Part shown: piece after piece, positions 16,469 through 26,307 of the stretch
Layout: every line of letters begins with the position of its first letter
Position numbering within the stretch: position 1 is the stretch's first letter
Source: an uncultured Flavobacterium sp.
GTDB lineage: Bacteria > Bacteroidota > Bacteroidia > Flavobacteriales > Flavobacteriaceae
DNA length: 64,000 nucleotides
Assembly (NCBI GenBank): GCA_913061465.1
Contig: CAJXSU010000003.1
Coordinates: 22,360 to 86,359, forward strand
Direction: 5' to 3'
Notes under the pieces: model-generated
What the model was told of the DNA's origin: nothing
The model's input: only the letters and a program-made list of their open reading frames with translations
Databases searched by the model: none
Made by a program: the position numbers and the translations under genes

Positions 16469-18895
16469 ATGAAAATATCATATAATTGGTTAAAAAAATT
16501 TTTACAAACAGATTGGGAAGTAAATAAAACAAGTGAATTATTAACTGACCTTGGTTTAGAAGTTGAAGGAGTTGAGACTATTGAGTCTATCAAAGGTAGC
16601 CTTGAAGGAGTTGTAGTAGGAGAGGTACTAACATGTGTTCAACATCCTAATGCTGATCGTTTAAAACTAACAACTGTAGATTTAGGATCTGGAGATCCAG
16701 TTCAAATTGTTTGTGGGGCTCCCAATGTTGCTGCAGGCCAAAAGGTTCCTGTAGCTACAATAGGAACAATGTTGTATGATGATTCAGGCTCTGGTTTTAA
16801 AATTAAGAAAGGTAAAATTAGAGGAGAGGAAAGTCATGGAATGATTTGTGCTGAAGATGAATTGGGTTTAGGAGCTAGTCATGATGGTATTCTAATTCTT
16901 GATAATCAATTAAAATCAGGTACTAAGGCAGCTGATGTCTTCAATATAGAAATTGACAAAGTTTTTGAAATTGGTTTAACTCCAAATAGGGCAGATGCTA
17001 TGAGTCATTATGGAGTTGCTAGAGATTTTCGTGCTGGTTTAATTCAACACGGTATTAATTTAGAGCTTATTACCCCTTCTGTCAGTGATTTTCAGGTTGA
17101 TGAAAGAAGGTTGAGAATAGACGTTGAAGTAGATAAAAAAGAATCATCACCTCGTTATTGTGGAATATCAATTGTAGATGTTGAGGTAAAAGATTCTCCT
17201 GAATGGATTCAAAACCGCCTAAAATCTATTGGCTTAACACCAAAAAATAACATAGTAGACATTACAAATTATGTTTTACACGAATTAGGACAACCCTTAC
17301 ATGCATTTGATGCAAAAAAAATAGAAGGCAATAAAGTTGTTGTCAAAACATTAAAATCTGGAACAAAATTCACCACTTTAGACGGTATTGAAAGAGAATT
17401 ACATTCTGAAGATATTATGATTTGTGATGCGGCATCAAACCCGTTATGCATTGCAGGTGTTTTTGGAGGAATAAATTCTGGTGTAACAGAAAAAACAACT
17501 TCTATATTTTTAGAAAGTGCTTATTTTAATCCTGTTTCTATTAGAAAAACAGCTAAAAGACATGCGTTAAATACTGACGCTTCATTTCGTTTTGAACGAG
17601 GTATTGATATTAATTTCACAAAATATGCATTAAAACGAGCTGCAATTTTAATAAAAGAATATTCAAATGGAAAAATAGCATCAGATATCATGGACTTTTA
17701 TCCTGAAAAAATGGAAGATTTTCAGGTCTTTTTCTCCTACGAAAATGCTTTTAGATTAATTGGTCAAGAGTTAGATAAAGAAACTGTTAAAAATATTTTA
17801 GCTTCTTTAGAAATTAAAATCAGTAGTGAGACTGAAGCAGGTCTTGGGTTAACAATACCTTCATTTAGGGTAGATGTTCAAAGAGAAGCGGATATTATAG
17901 AAGAAATTCTTAGAGTTTATGGATACAATAATATCAAATTTTCACATAAATTAAATTCATCAATTTCTTTTAACGGTAATAAAGATATTTACTTAGAAAA
18001 TATTATTGCGAACCAATTGACTTCATTAGGTTTTAATGAAACCATGGCTAACTCCTTAACAAAAGAAGATTATATTTCTTTTTCAAAGAATTTAAAAACT
18101 GAATTTAACGTTAGCATTTTAAACCCCTTGAGTAATGATTTAAAAGTTTTAAGACAATCATTACTTTTTAGCGGATTAGAATCTATATCCTACAATCTCA
18201 ACCGAAAAAATAACTCACTGAAGTTTTATGAATTTGGAAAAACATATCATAAGTACGAACACGGATATCAAGAAGATAAACACCTGACTATTTTTATCTC
18301 AGGGGCAAGAACTAAGGATACTTGGACAAACCCATCCCAAAATTCTGATTTCTTTTATTTAAAAGGAATTATAAGGTCTATTTTAGAAAGAATAGGGGTT
18401 TCAAATTTAAAAACAAGCCCAATAAAGACTGATGTATTTTCTGAAGGTATAGTATTTAGTTTAGGAAAAAAGAAATTGGTAGAATTTGGTGTAGTTTCTA
18501 AACAAATACGAAAAGAATTTGGGATCAAACAAGAAGTTTTATTTGCAGATTTTGATTGGTCAACAATTCTTTCAATTTCCGGTAATAAAAAAATAAAAGT
18601 TTCTAGCTTAACTAAATTTCCATCAGTAAAAAGAGATTTAGCGCTATTGTTAGACGAAAAAGTTACATTCAAAGAAATATATGATTTGGCATTTCAATCT
18701 GAACGAAATTTATTAAAAGATGTTGATTTGTTTGACGTTTATCAGGGAGATAAGCTTCCCGAAGGGAAAAAATCATATGCTGTAAGTTTTGTTTTACAAG
18801 ATCAAAATAAGACGTTAGAAGATCGTCAAATAGATAAAATAATGCAAAAACTACAACAGTCATTTGAAAAGAATTTAGAGGCTGTTTTAAGATAA
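16469..18895 (+). CDS. pheT: Phenylalanyl-tRNA synthetase beta subunit
   Basis: This is the 808-residue beta chain of the (alpha-beta)2 enzyme that charges tRNA-Phe. Domains in order: an EMAP-like tRNA-binding OB fold (about 40-150, with VQHPNADRLKLTTVDLG and QIVCGAPNVAAGQKVPVA), B3/B4 editing domain (about 210-380, containing QPLHAFDAKKIEG), B5 (about 400-480), the catalytic-like core, and a C-terminal FDX-ACB anticodon-binding domain (about 715-808, starting SSLTKFPSVKRDLALLLDE). It is transcribed alone, without pheS next to it, as is common in Flavobacteriaceae. The ATG at 16469 is supported by the promoter element 21 bases upstream. No terminator is evident before pyrD, 36 bases downstream. 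Confidence 0.98.
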   Translation: MKISYNWLKKFLQTDWEVNKTSELLTDLGLEVEGVETIESIKGSLEGVVVGEVLTCVQHPNADRLKLTTVDLGSGDPVQIVCGAPNVAAGQKVPVATIGTMLYDDSGSGFKIKKGKIRGEESHGMICAEDELGLGASHDGILILDNQLKSGTKAADVFNIEIDKVFEIGLTPNRADAMSHYGVARDFRAGLIQHGINLELITPSVSDFQVDERRLRIDVEVDKKESSPRYCGISIVDVEVKDSPEWIQNRLKSIGLTPKNNIVDITNYVLHELGQPLHAFDAKKIEGNKVVVKTLKSGTKFTTLDGIERELHSEDIMICDAASNPLCIAGVFGGINSGVTEKTTSIFLESAYFNPVSIRKTAKRHALNTDASFRFERGIDINFTKYALKRAAILIKEYSNGKIASDIMDFYPEKMEDFQVFFSYENAFRLIGQELDKETVKNILASLEIKISSETEAGLGLTIPSFRVDVQREADIIEEILRVYGYNNIKFSHKLNSSISFNGNKDIYLENIIANQLTSLGFNETMANSLTKEDYISFSKNLKTEFNVSILNPLSNDLKVLRQSLLFSGLESISYNLNRKNNSLKFYEFGKTYHKYEHGYQEDKHLTIFISGARTKDTWTNPSQNSDFFYLKGIIRSILERIGVSNLKTSPIKTDVFSEGIVFSLGKKKLVEFGVVSKQIRKEFGIKQEVLFADFDWSTILSISGNKKIKVSSLTKFPSVKRDLALLLDEKVTFKEIYDLAFQSERNLLKDVDLFDVYQGDKLPEGKKSYAVSFVLQDQNKTLEDRQIDKIMQKLQQSFEKNLEAVLR

Positions 18896-18931
18896 TAACA
18901 AGCTCCTTTTTGGGTTTTTTTTTAATTTAAT

Positions 18932-19963
18932 ATGTATAAACTATTCATTCGTCCATTTCTGTTTTTATTTGACCCTGAGAAGATACATTATATTACTTTT
19001 TCTTTAATTCGTTTCTTATGTAAAGTTCCTTTAATGGCTTTAATATTTAGAAGTATTTATAAAATTGAAGACAAAAGATTAGAAAGAACACTTTTTGGGA
19101 TTACATTTAAAAATCCAGTCGGTTTAGCCGCAGGTTTTGATAAAAATGCTGTTTTGTTCAATGAATTGGCAAATTTTGGTTTTGGTTTTATAGAAATTGG
19201 AACTGTAACACCATTAGGTCAAGAAGGTAATCCTAAAAAAAGACTATTTAGATTAAAAGAGGATAATGGGATCATAAATAGAATGGGTTTTAATAATGAT
19301 GGTTTAGAGATAGCAATCCAACAATTAAAGAAAAATAAAGGAAAACTTATTATTGGTGGAAATATTGGAAAAAATACACAAACGAGTTCAGAGAACTACA
19401 CAGCTGATTATGAATTATGTTTTAAGGGGCTTTATCCTTTTGTAGATTATTTTGTTTTAAATGTAAGTTGTCCTAACGTTGCAAGTCATGCAAAGTTAAA
19501 TGACAAATCTTATTTAATAGAGTTAATTACAGCTATTCAAAAACTAAACAACCAAGAAATTATTCAAAAACCAATTTTATTAAAAATTGCACCTGATTTA
19601 AACAATAATCAACTTGATGAAATCATTGAATTGGTAGCAGAAACAAAAATCGATGGTGTTATAGCCTCTAATACTTCAACAACTAGAAATAATTTAAAAG
19701 CCTCAAATCGTCTTTTAAAAGAAATTGGTAATGGTGGTTTAAGTGGACAGCCAATTAAGGAATTAAGTACTAAAGTAATTAAGTATTTAGCTCAGAATTC
19801 TAATAAGGCATTTCCAATTATTGGGGTAGGAGGTATACACTCAGCAGAAGATGCTCTTGATAAAATTGAGGCAGGTGCAGATTTGGTTCAGATTTATACT
19901 GGCTTTATTTATGAAGGACCAGGTTTAATTAAAAAAATTAATAAGGCATTATTAACTCTTTAG
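18932..19963 (+). CDS. pyrD: Dihydroorotate dehydrogenase (quinone), class 2
   Basis: PyrD oxidises dihydroorotate to orotate in pyrimidine synthesis, using FMN and passing electrons to membrane quinone. The protein has 343 residues. An N-terminal hydrophobic helix (1-40) marks the membrane-associated class 2. FMN and substrate motifs include [36 protein letters not shown] and the catalytic-serine segment [10 protein letters not shown]. The C-terminal phosphate-binding part is [20 protein letters not shown], followed by [11 protein letters not shown]. It follows pheT closely and may start a run with the LysE exporter (13 bases further on), HMG-CoA lyase and the nucleotidase. Confidence 0.97.
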   Translation: MYKLFIRPFLFLFDPEKIHYITFSLIRFLCKVPLMALIFRSIYKIEDKRLERTLFGITFKNPVGLAAGFDKNAVLFNELANFGFGFIEIGTVTPLGQEGNPKKRLFRLKEDNGIINRMGFNNDGLEIAIQQLKKNKGKLIIGGNIGKNTQTSSENYTADYELCFKGLYPFVDYFVLNVSCPNVASHAKLNDKSYLIELITAIQKLNNQEIIQKPILLKIAPDLNNNQLDEIIELVAETKIDGVIASNTSTTRNNLKASNRLLKEIGNGGLSGQPIKELSTKVIKYLAQNSNKAFPIIGVGGIHSAEDALDKIEAGADLVQIYTGFIYEGPGLIKKINKALLTL

Positions 19964-19976
19964 TTGTAAACCAAAA

Positions 19977-20591
19977 ATGGAGGTTTTAATATCTTTTGTA
20001 TTTGCTGTTACTTTATTGGCAATTTCCCCAGGTCCAGATAATGTTTTTGTGTTAATGCAAAGTGTAATTTATGGAAAGAAATATGGACTAGCGACCATTC
20101 TTGGATTAATGACAGGTTGCATTATTCATACAATATTTTTAGCGGTAGGAATTTCCTCAATTATTAAGGATAATAATAATAATATTTTTCTTGGAATTAA
20201 ACTATTTGGCGCTGTCTATCTTTTGTATTTAGCTTATAAAGTATATAGGAGTAGTTCTGTGATTTCAGTTAGTACAAATAAAATTGAAAAAAAAACACCT
20301 TTTCAATTGTATAAAATAGGATTTATTATGAATGTACTAAACCCTAAAGTTACTATCTTTTTTCTAGCACTATTTCCTGGGTTTTTATTTACAGAAAAAC
20401 TATCCATAAGCCTTCAGTTTCTTATTTTAGGTACTTTGTTTATACTGGTGTCATCTGTTGTTTTTTCATGTATAGCTTTGCTTGGAGGAACTATTTCTGA
20501 GAAAATTAAAACAAGTAAAAAAATTGGTATTTGGTTACAGTGGATTCAAATTTTAGTATTTATTGGTATTGCTGTCTTTATTTTGATATAG
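19977..20591 (+). CDS. LysE/RhtB family amino acid exporter
   Basis: A 204-residue inner-membrane exporter of the LysE superfamily, which in characterised members expels lysine, homoserine or threonine. The family-typical N-terminus reads LLAISPGPDNVFVLMQS. A GLMTGCIIHTIFLAVGIS segment follows, then about six hydrophobic helices, with the signature NVLNPKVTIFFLALFPGF in the middle. It starts 13 bases after pyrD on the same strand, suggesting co-transcription. The substrate cannot be inferred. Confidence 0.88.
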   Translation: MEVLISFVFAVTLLAISPGPDNVFVLMQSVIYGKKYGLATILGLMTGCIIHTIFLAVGISSIIKDNNNNIFLGIKLFGAVYLLYLAYKVYRSSSVISVSTNKIEKKTPFQLYKIGFIMNVLNPKVTIFFLALFPGFLFTEKLSISLQFLILGTLFILVSSVVFSCIALLGGTISEKIKTSKKIGIWLQWIQILVFIGIAVFILI

Positions 20592-20609
20592 ATTCAATGC
20601 TTTAAATTG

Positions 20610-20617
20610 TATCTTTG
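20610..20617 (+). promoter_or_regulatory. HMG-CoA lyase promoter -7 element, very close to the start codon
   Basis: TATCTTTG matches TAnnTTTG exactly and ends only 5 bases before the ATG at 20623. If active, the transcript would be leaderless or nearly so. Confidence 0.45.
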
Positions 20618-20622
20618 AGTAG

Positions 20623-21477
20623 ATGAATAAAGTGAAAATTATAGAATGTCCGAGAGATGCCATGCAGGGTATTAAAAGTCATTTTATTTCTACAGATGCT
20701 AAAGCAAGATATATTAACTCTTTACTGAAAGTTGGTTTTGATACTATAGATTTTGGAAGTTTTGTATCCCCTAAAGCAATCCCTCAGATGCGAGACACTG
20801 CAGCTGTTTTATCAAAACTAGACCTTTCACAAACTCAAAGTAAATTATTAGCAATTATTGCGAATAGGAGGGGAGCTAATGATGCTATCCAATTTGAAGA
20901 AATTAATTATTTAGGATATCCATTTTCAATTTCTGAAAATTTTCAAATGCGGAATACACACAAAACAATTCAACAATCCATTAAAGAATTAGAAGAGATT
21001 TTATCTATTGCTTCAAAAAAGAATAAAGAAGTTGTTACATACTTGTCTATGGGGTTTGGAAATCCTTACGGTGATCCTTGGAATATAAATATTGTGGGAG
21101 AATGGACAGAAAAACTATCTGATATGGGCGTTAAAATAATATCGTTATCGGATACTATTGGAAGTTCTAAACCAGATGTGATTGAATATTTATTTTCAAA
21201 CTTAATTTATAACTATCCGAAAATTGAATTTGGAGCTCATTTGCATACTACTCCTGACTCATGGCATCAAAAAGTTGATGCTGCCTTTAAAGCCGGATGT
21301 AAGCGATTTGATGGAGCCATAAAAGGATTCGGTGGATGTCCAATGGCTAAAGATGAGTTAACTGGTAATATGCCAACAGAAAAGCTTCTTTCTTATTTTA
21401 CTGCTCAAAAAGTCAATACAGGAATAAAACCAATGAGTTTTGAAAGTGCTTACAATCAAGCTTTGAAAACTTTCTAA
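20623..21477 (+). CDS. Hydroxymethylglutaryl-CoA lyase
   Basis: The 284-residue enzyme splits HMG-CoA to acetyl-CoA and acetoacetate, the last step of leucine catabolism. It is a TIM-barrel of the HMGL-like family. The substrate and metal segment is IECPRDAMQG at the N-terminus, SLSDTIGSSKPDVI lies in the middle, and the metal ligand motif is AHLHTTPDSW. The flexible catalytic-cysteine loop GFGGCPMAKDELTGNMPTE is near residue 238. The ATG at 20623 is required because the catalytic N-terminus begins almost at once. A promoter element lies only 5 bases upstream. The gene sits between a LysE exporter and a nucleotidase, so the operon gives no pathway clue. Confidence 0.93.
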   Translation: MNKVKIIECPRDAMQGIKSHFISTDAKARYINSLLKVGFDTIDFGSFVSPKAIPQMRDTAAVLSKLDLSQTQSKLLAIIANRRGANDAIQFEEINYLGYPFSISENFQMRNTHKTIQQSIKELEEILSIASKKNKEVVTYLSMGFGNPYGDPWNINIVGEWTEKLSDMGVKIISLSDTIGSSKPDVIEYLFSNLIYNYPKIEFGAHLHTTPDSWHQKVDAAFKAGCKRFDGAIKGFGGCPMAKDELTGNMPTEKLLSYFTAQKVNTGIKPMSFESAYNQALKTF

Positions 21478-21494
21478 CCCCATAAGTAAAACCT

Positions 21495-23045
21495 ATGAAA
21501 TATTTCAAACCAATTTTATTTTTTTTATCTGCATTACTATTATTATCCTGTTCTTCAGATGATGATAAGATCTCATTTACCCTGTTGCAATTAAATGATG
21601 TTTACGAAATTTCTTCAATTCAAGGAGGGAACTTTGGTGGAATGGCTAGGGTTGAAACCATTCATAAAGAATTACTAAAAGAGAATGAGAATACAATGCT
21701 AGTGATGGCAGGCGATTTTTTAAATCCATCGTTGTTGGGAGGAATGAAACTAAATGGTGAAAAAATTCGTGGTAAACAAATGATTGAGGTAATGAATGCT
21801 ATGAATTTTGATTTGGTAGCTTTTGGAAATCATGAATTTGACATTCCAAAAAAAGATCTTCAAAACAGAATAAATGAAAGTAGTTTTCCATGGATTTCTT
21901 CAAACGTATTCAATAGAACTAAAGAAAGTATTAAACCATTTTATCAAGAAATAAATGGATTTAAAACCTCTATAAATGGGTCATTCATAAAGGAGATTTC
22001 AGATGCTGATGGTACAAATATTAAAATAGGTTTTATAAGTGTTTGCATTCCATCTAACCCAAAAGAGTATGTGTTATATAAAGATATGTTTAGTTCTATT
22101 CAAAATGAGTATAACCTTATTAAAGAGGAAGTAGATGTTGTTTTAGGTCTTACACACGTTAAAATAGAACATGATAGAGAAATTGCTAGATTATTACCCA
22201 ATATTCCATTGATTATGGGAGGCCATGAACATGATCATAAAAATGAAATGATAGGTAATGTAAAAATTACCAAAGCAGATGCTAATGCTAAAACCGCTTA
22301 TATTCATACTATAAACTTTAATAGAAAGACCAAACAAACCTCCATTTCGTCATTATTAAAAACAATAGATACCAATATTGTAGATGATAAAAAAGTAAAG
22401 TTAGTAGTTGATAAATGGATGGAGGTCATGAATTCTCAAATATCAAAAATTGTAGAAAATCCATATGAAATTATTTACAACACAAAAATTCCTTTAGATG
22501 GAAGAGATATTCCAATTAGATCTAAACAAACGAACCTTGGACAATTGATAGCGAAATCTATGGCCAATTCATACAATAATGAAGTAGACTGTTCTATTGT
22601 GAACGGTGGTTCTATTCGAATTGATGACCAATTAGTTGGTGATATTAACAGCGTAGATGCTTTTAGAGTATTACCTTTTGGAGGGTCAGTTTTAAAAGTA
22701 AAAATGAAAGGAAGTTTATTGAATAAAGTTTTAGAGTATGGTAACAATGCAGCTGGTTCAGGTGCTTATTTACAACGTAGCTCTATTGAAATGAATGATA
22801 CTCTATTTTCTATAAACAATAGCACTATCAATCCTTTAAAAACATATACAATTGCTATTAGTGATTATTTAATGAAAGGATTTGATATCCCTTTTTTAAC
22901 ATCTGAACATCCTGAGGTGCTTTCTGTGTACCATCCTAACTCAATTGAGATTTCCTCAGATATCAGAAGAGCAATGATATTGTATCTGAAAAATTTAAAA
23001 AAAAGAGAGGTACATGAACCCCTCTTCCCTAAGTTAAAAAAATGA
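21495..23045 (+). CDS. 5'-nucleotidase/metallophosphatase lipoprotein (UshA family)
   Basis: A 516-residue lipoprotein with lipobox LLLSC (Cys19), so it is anchored in a membrane facing the periplasm or the outside. The N-terminal calcineurin-like metallophosphoesterase domain contains LLQLNDVYEI, VMAGDFLNPS, AFGNHEFD and GGHEHDH. The C-terminal 5'-nucleotidase domain contains SIVNGGSIRIDD and VLPFGGSVLKVKMKG, followed by a GAYLQRS substrate segment. It should hydrolyse nucleotides or related phosphate esters to release phosphate and nucleosides. This would complement the secreted nucleases near 9-12 kb. It follows the HMG-CoA lyase by 17 bases. Only 4 bases separate it from the end of the convergent TonB receptor gene. 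Confidence 0.93.
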   Translation: MKYFKPILFFLSALLLLSCSSDDDKISFTLLQLNDVYEISSIQGGNFGGMARVETIHKELLKENENTMLVMAGDFLNPSLLGGMKLNGEKIRGKQMIEVMNAMNFDLVAFGNHEFDIPKKDLQNRINESSFPWISSNVFNRTKESIKPFYQEINGFKTSINGSFIKEISDADGTNIKIGFISVCIPSNPKEYVLYKDMFSSIQNEYNLIKEEVDVVLGLTHVKIEHDREIARLLPNIPLIMGGHEHDHKNEMIGNVKITKADANAKTAYIHTINFNRKTKQTSISSLLKTIDTNIVDDKKVKLVVDKWMEVMNSQISKIVENPYEIIYNTKIPLDGRDIPIRSKQTNLGQLIAKSMANSYNNEVDCSIVNGGSIRIDDQLVGDINSVDAFRVLPFGGSVLKVKMKGSLLNKVLEYGNNAAGSGAYLQRSSIEMNDTLFSINNSTINPLKTYTIAISDYLMKGFDIPFLTSEHPEVLSVYHPNSIEISSDIRRAMILYLKNLKKREVHEPLFPKLKK

Positions 23046-23049
23046 AAAT

Positions 23050-25284
23050 TTAGAATTTAAATTGAATTCCTAGATATGCACCAAATGGATGACCAGGTCG
23101 AAGTCCTGCTGGAACTCTTGATGCCGCATAAACATTATCTAATAAATTAATGATGTTAACAGTAGTTGAGATGTTTTCAGTAATAAAATACTTTCCAGAA
23201 AAGTCAATCACAAAATTTGAATTTACTAATTCATCCTCTGGAATAGATCCTTTTCCTGCTTGAGTTCTAAATTTCCCATTAAAACGTCCATTAAAATTGA
23301 ACTCATATTTTTCATGTTCTAAAGATATTCCAATATTAAATTGATGTTTAGATAAATAGGGTAATTCGTCACCACTTATAACTTCTCCCCATAGATCTTC
23401 ATCGCTTCCAAAACTATTTTTAAACTCAGTATTTGTAAAAGTATATCCAAAAGTAAAAGGAATTTTAATAGTTGATTCTTGATCAAGTAAATCGTAATTT
23501 AAAAGAAATTCAAGACCGTTAACATTTACTTCTCCAGCATTAAATTGATCTAATGAGCCTGTACCACCAGTAGCAGCTAAATCACTACCTAATAAGTTAC
23601 TATAGTCATTAAAAAAGAAGACAGCTTCTCCTTTTAATTTTCCTACACCAAATCTACTTCCAAGCTCATAATTGATACTTTCTTCAGGTTTTTGACCTTC
23701 CTGATTGCCTGGAGGTGAAAACCCTTTGTGTATCCCTCCAAAAATTGAAAAATTATTATTGAATTTATAATTTGTTCCAATACCTGGAATAAATACATCT
23801 ACGTTATTTTCTCTAGTAGATAAATTATCTCCAGTTCTTGAAGGATCACTCCCCCCAAAGTTCTCTCTTTGTAAAGAAATATTTTCATAGCGAATTCCAG
23901 GAGTAAAAGTCCAAGCTTTATATTTTAATCTATAAGTTGCTGAAGCTGCAAATGCTTTGGCACTACTAATTCGATTGGCGTTTGACCCAGGTATTCCTGC
24001 ATTTGATAAACTTAATACTCCATTATTTATACTATAATCATCTATCCATTGAAAACGATCTTCATCATCATAATGGTATCGTAAACCAATCTCAATATCA
24101 TGAAAAACATCATTATCATACCAATGGTAGTCAAATTTTGTTTGAATTCCCTTCGAATTATACACTCTATTATTGGCTCTTACATTCATGAAATCATCGC
24201 CATCTGAATTAATTTCACCTTTTGCAAAAGAAAGATGATTGATGAAATTATTTTGGTTTCCAAAAACTTTACCAATAGATTGTCTATCCCCATCAAATGT
24301 GATGTAATCTGCTTTGTACCAATTTCTTCTAAAATAATTATGATAAGCATTCGTTGTTATTCTAAAGTTTTTTGTAAAATCTACAGTATGAGTAAGAACA
24401 ATTTGTTTATGAATATTTTTCATTAAATCAACAGCAGACCCATCATATCTGTTGAATGGATTCGTATTAAAATCATTATCCGTTAACCCTAAATATGTTT
24501 CGTTAGATTCCTCATCAGAATATTGTAATTTAATATCTAAAGCATGTTTAACTGCTAACTTAGGAAATAAGTTTACTTTAAATTTTAACACAATATCGTT
24601 TTTATTAAAACCAGTATTTTGATCATTGGATAATTTTTTAAAACCATCTGAACCATAATTCAAATATTCTAAAGAATATCCAAAATTATTCATGTTATCA
24701 CCAATAATTGAATGAAATTGGGAAGAATTAAAACTACCATAACTACTTCTTATTCTACCACTAAAAGATTCTGGAATTTGATTAGAAATCATATTAATAG
24801 CACCACCAGTAGTAAAAGGACCAAATTGGATTTGACTACTACCTTTTAAAACTTCTACAGCTTCCATCCTAGCTATTGTTGGAAAATAATACGCAGATGA
24901 AGCACTGTAGGGAGCAGGAGCAATTAACACACCATCTTCCATCATAGTTATTTTAGAACTTCTTTCTGGAGACGTTCCTCTTAGACTTATATTTGGTCTT
25001 AATCCAAAACCATCTTCTTCATATATATTTACACCGGGAACAGATCTTAATGCTCTATTTATATCAGTAAAACTGAATTTTTTTAATTCTTTAGGAGAGA
25101 TATAATACGCAGATCCTGTTCTGTTACTCGCTACAAATTTATTTCCAAATATTAAATTTGAATTAATTATTATTTCATCTAATTTCTGAATTGAATCAAT
25201 TTTATTATCAGTTTTTTTTAACTTTGTTTGAGAAATTATTTGATTACTTATAATACAAATTGTAAATATGACAATTCTTTTCAC
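23050..25284 (-). CDS. TonB-dependent outer-membrane receptor, FecA-like
   Basis: A 744-residue outer-membrane active-uptake receptor. A short signal peptide (about 1-19, ending IISQ) is followed by a plug domain (about 45-165, with RSVPGVNIYEEDGFGLRP, NISLRGTSPERSSKI and VEVLKGSSQIQFGP) and a 22-strand-type barrel ending in the aromatic FGAYLGIQFKF. The plug and barrel resemble FecA and related ferric-chelate receptors, so iron or siderophore uptake is the best guess. There is no N-terminal carboxypeptidase-like extension and no SusD partner, which argues against a glycan system. The start is GTG at 25284; an in-frame TAA lies 9 bases upstream. A promoter with an adjacent dyad lies at 25330-25376. 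Confidence 0.9.
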   Translation of the reverse strand: MKRIVIFTICIISNQIISQTKLKKTDNKIDSIQKLDEIIINSNLIFGNKFVASNRTGSAYYISPKELKKFSFTDINRALRSVPGVNIYEEDGFGLRPNISLRGTSPERSSKITMMEDGVLIAPAPYSASSAYYFPTIARMEAVEVLKGSSQIQFGPFTTGGAINMISNQIPESFSGRIRSSYGSFNSSQFHSIIGDNMNNFGYSLEYLNYGSDGFKKLSNDQNTGFNKNDIVLKFKVNLFPKLAVKHALDIKLQYSDEESNETYLGLTDNDFNTNPFNRYDGSAVDLMKNIHKQIVLTHTVDFTKNFRITTNAYHNYFRRNWYKADYITFDGDRQSIGKVFGNQNNFINHLSFAKGEINSDGDDFMNVRANNRVYNSKGIQTKFDYHWYDNDVFHDIEIGLRYHYDDEDRFQWIDDYSINNGVLSLSNAGIPGSNANRISSAKAFAASATYRLKYKAWTFTPGIRYENISLQRENFGGSDPSRTGDNLSTRENNVDVFIPGIGTNYKFNNNFSIFGGIHKGFSPPGNQEGQKPEESINYELGSRFGVGKLKGEAVFFFNDYSNLLGSDLAATGGTGSLDQFNAGEVNVNGLEFLLNYDLLDQESTIKIPFTFGYTFTNTEFKNSFGSDEDLWGEVISGDELPYLSKHQFNIGISLEHEKYEFNFNGRFNGKFRTQAGKGSIPEDELVNSNFVIDFSGKYFITENISTTVNIINLLDNVYAASRVPAGLRPGHPFGAYLGIQFKF

Positions 25285-25329
25285 TTGTTTTTATTTAGAT
25301 TAATTAAAAATAATTTTCATAATTTCATG

Positions 25330-25376
25330 TAAAAATACAATAGAAATTGTGTTATACAAAATTTATTTAGAATAAA
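25330..25376 (-). promoter_or_regulatory. Promoter and candidate metal-regulated operator of the TonB receptor
   Basis: On the minus strand, TTTG (25360-25357) and TATTTTTA (25337-25330, one mismatch to TAnnTTTG) are separated by 19 bases, the spacing of Bacteroidota promoters. Directly upstream lies the dyad TTTATT-CTA-AATAAA (25362-25376), where a Fur-type repressor could bind. The assignment to Fur is a guess from gene context. Confidence 0.45.
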
Positions 25377-25479
25377 TAAACATAAAAATCCTAGGCATTT
25401 GATTATCAATAAATTATATAGAATGATTATGAATAAGAGAATTGTAAAATTAAATAATTTTTAAATTAAAGACTTTATT

Positions 25480-25487
25480 TAACTTTG
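25480..25487 (+). promoter_or_regulatory. Promoter -7 element of the unknown membrane protein gene
   Basis: TAACTTTG matches TAnnTTTG, 19 bases before the ATG at 25507. Confidence 0.45.
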
Positions 25488-25506
25488 ATATAACAAAAAT
25501 TCAGTT

Positions 25507-26226
25507 ATGTTAAAACCCATAGATATACACAAAACTCTAATTAAACAAAGAAACAAGGAAGATAAATCTTTTGATATTACTACATGGGTTAATTCAATTA
25601 TCAATGAGATTTCTTCAGATAATAATGTTCTAAAAAGGCTTTCACTTTCACCCATAAACAGGAATATTAATAAGTTTAGTTTTGATATTTTAGATACAAA
25701 TGCAATTTTTCACATTAGTCACATTGAAAAAATATGTGTTAATTATCGTCTTCGTTTTTTAGATACAAAATATTTTAAGGGAACTTACCCCGAAGAGGTT
25801 GTCGATAAGATAAATACTTTAGAAAAAACACACAATACCGTATTAGATGGTTTTAAAATTATAGCGCCCTCTAAACTATTTAGACTAGACAAGGCAGACG
25901 ATCCATTGTTATTTGCTCCTATGGGGAACGGATATTATTATTTAATTCACAAATGGGGTACCGATTTGCATCCATTAAGAAGAATTAAATATTGGGGTGT
26001 TAAAAATGTAGAAAATCTTGGAATTTCAATCTTTTTGTTAAGTTTACTTTCCACTATCCTAACAAAAAATCTTATCTACGGAGACACCAACCATGTAGGG
26101 TATCTATTTATGTTATTTTTATTTTATGTAAAAGGCTATGTAGGAATGTTGTTTTTATTAGGGGCTTCCTCTGGAAAAAATTTCAGTCAATATTCGTGGC
26201 TAAGTAAGTACGACAAAATAAGTTAA
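25507..26226 (+). CDS. Hypothetical protein with two C-terminal membrane helices
   Basis: I do not recognise this 239-residue protein. The first 165 residues are soluble and mixed alpha/beta, with GNGYYYLIHKWGTDLHPLRR near 143-162. Two hydrophobic stretches follow, about 172-188 (ISIFLLSLLSTILTK) and about 197-220 (GYLFMLFLFYVKGYVGMLFL). It has no signal peptide, so the N-terminal domain is probably cytosolic and the tail is in the inner membrane. It has its own promoter element 19 bases upstream and lies between a divergent TonB receptor and guaB. The amino acid composition and DNA look like those of the surrounding genes. Confidence 0.75.
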   Translation: MLKPIDIHKTLIKQRNKEDKSFDITTWVNSIINEISSDNNVLKRLSLSPINRNINKFSFDILDTNAIFHISHIEKICVNYRLRFLDTKYFKGTYPEEVVDKINTLEKTHNTVLDGFKIIAPSKLFRLDKADDPLLFAPMGNGYYYLIHKWGTDLHPLRRIKYWGVKNVENLGISIFLLSLLSTILTKNLIYGDTNHVGYLFMLFLFYVKGYVGMLFLLGASSGKNFSQYSWLSKYDKIS

Positions 26227-26270
26227 CAATTCTTGCAATTACTGATGTTTACTATCTAGAAAATAAGTTG

Positions 26271-26278
26271 TAAATTTG
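26271..26278 (+). promoter_or_regulatory. guaB promoter -7 element
   Basis: TAAATTTG matches TAnnTTTG, 29 bases before the guaB ATG. Confidence 0.5.
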
Positions 26279-26307
26279 GTTGCAATTAATTTTAATTTAA
26301 TTGTACT

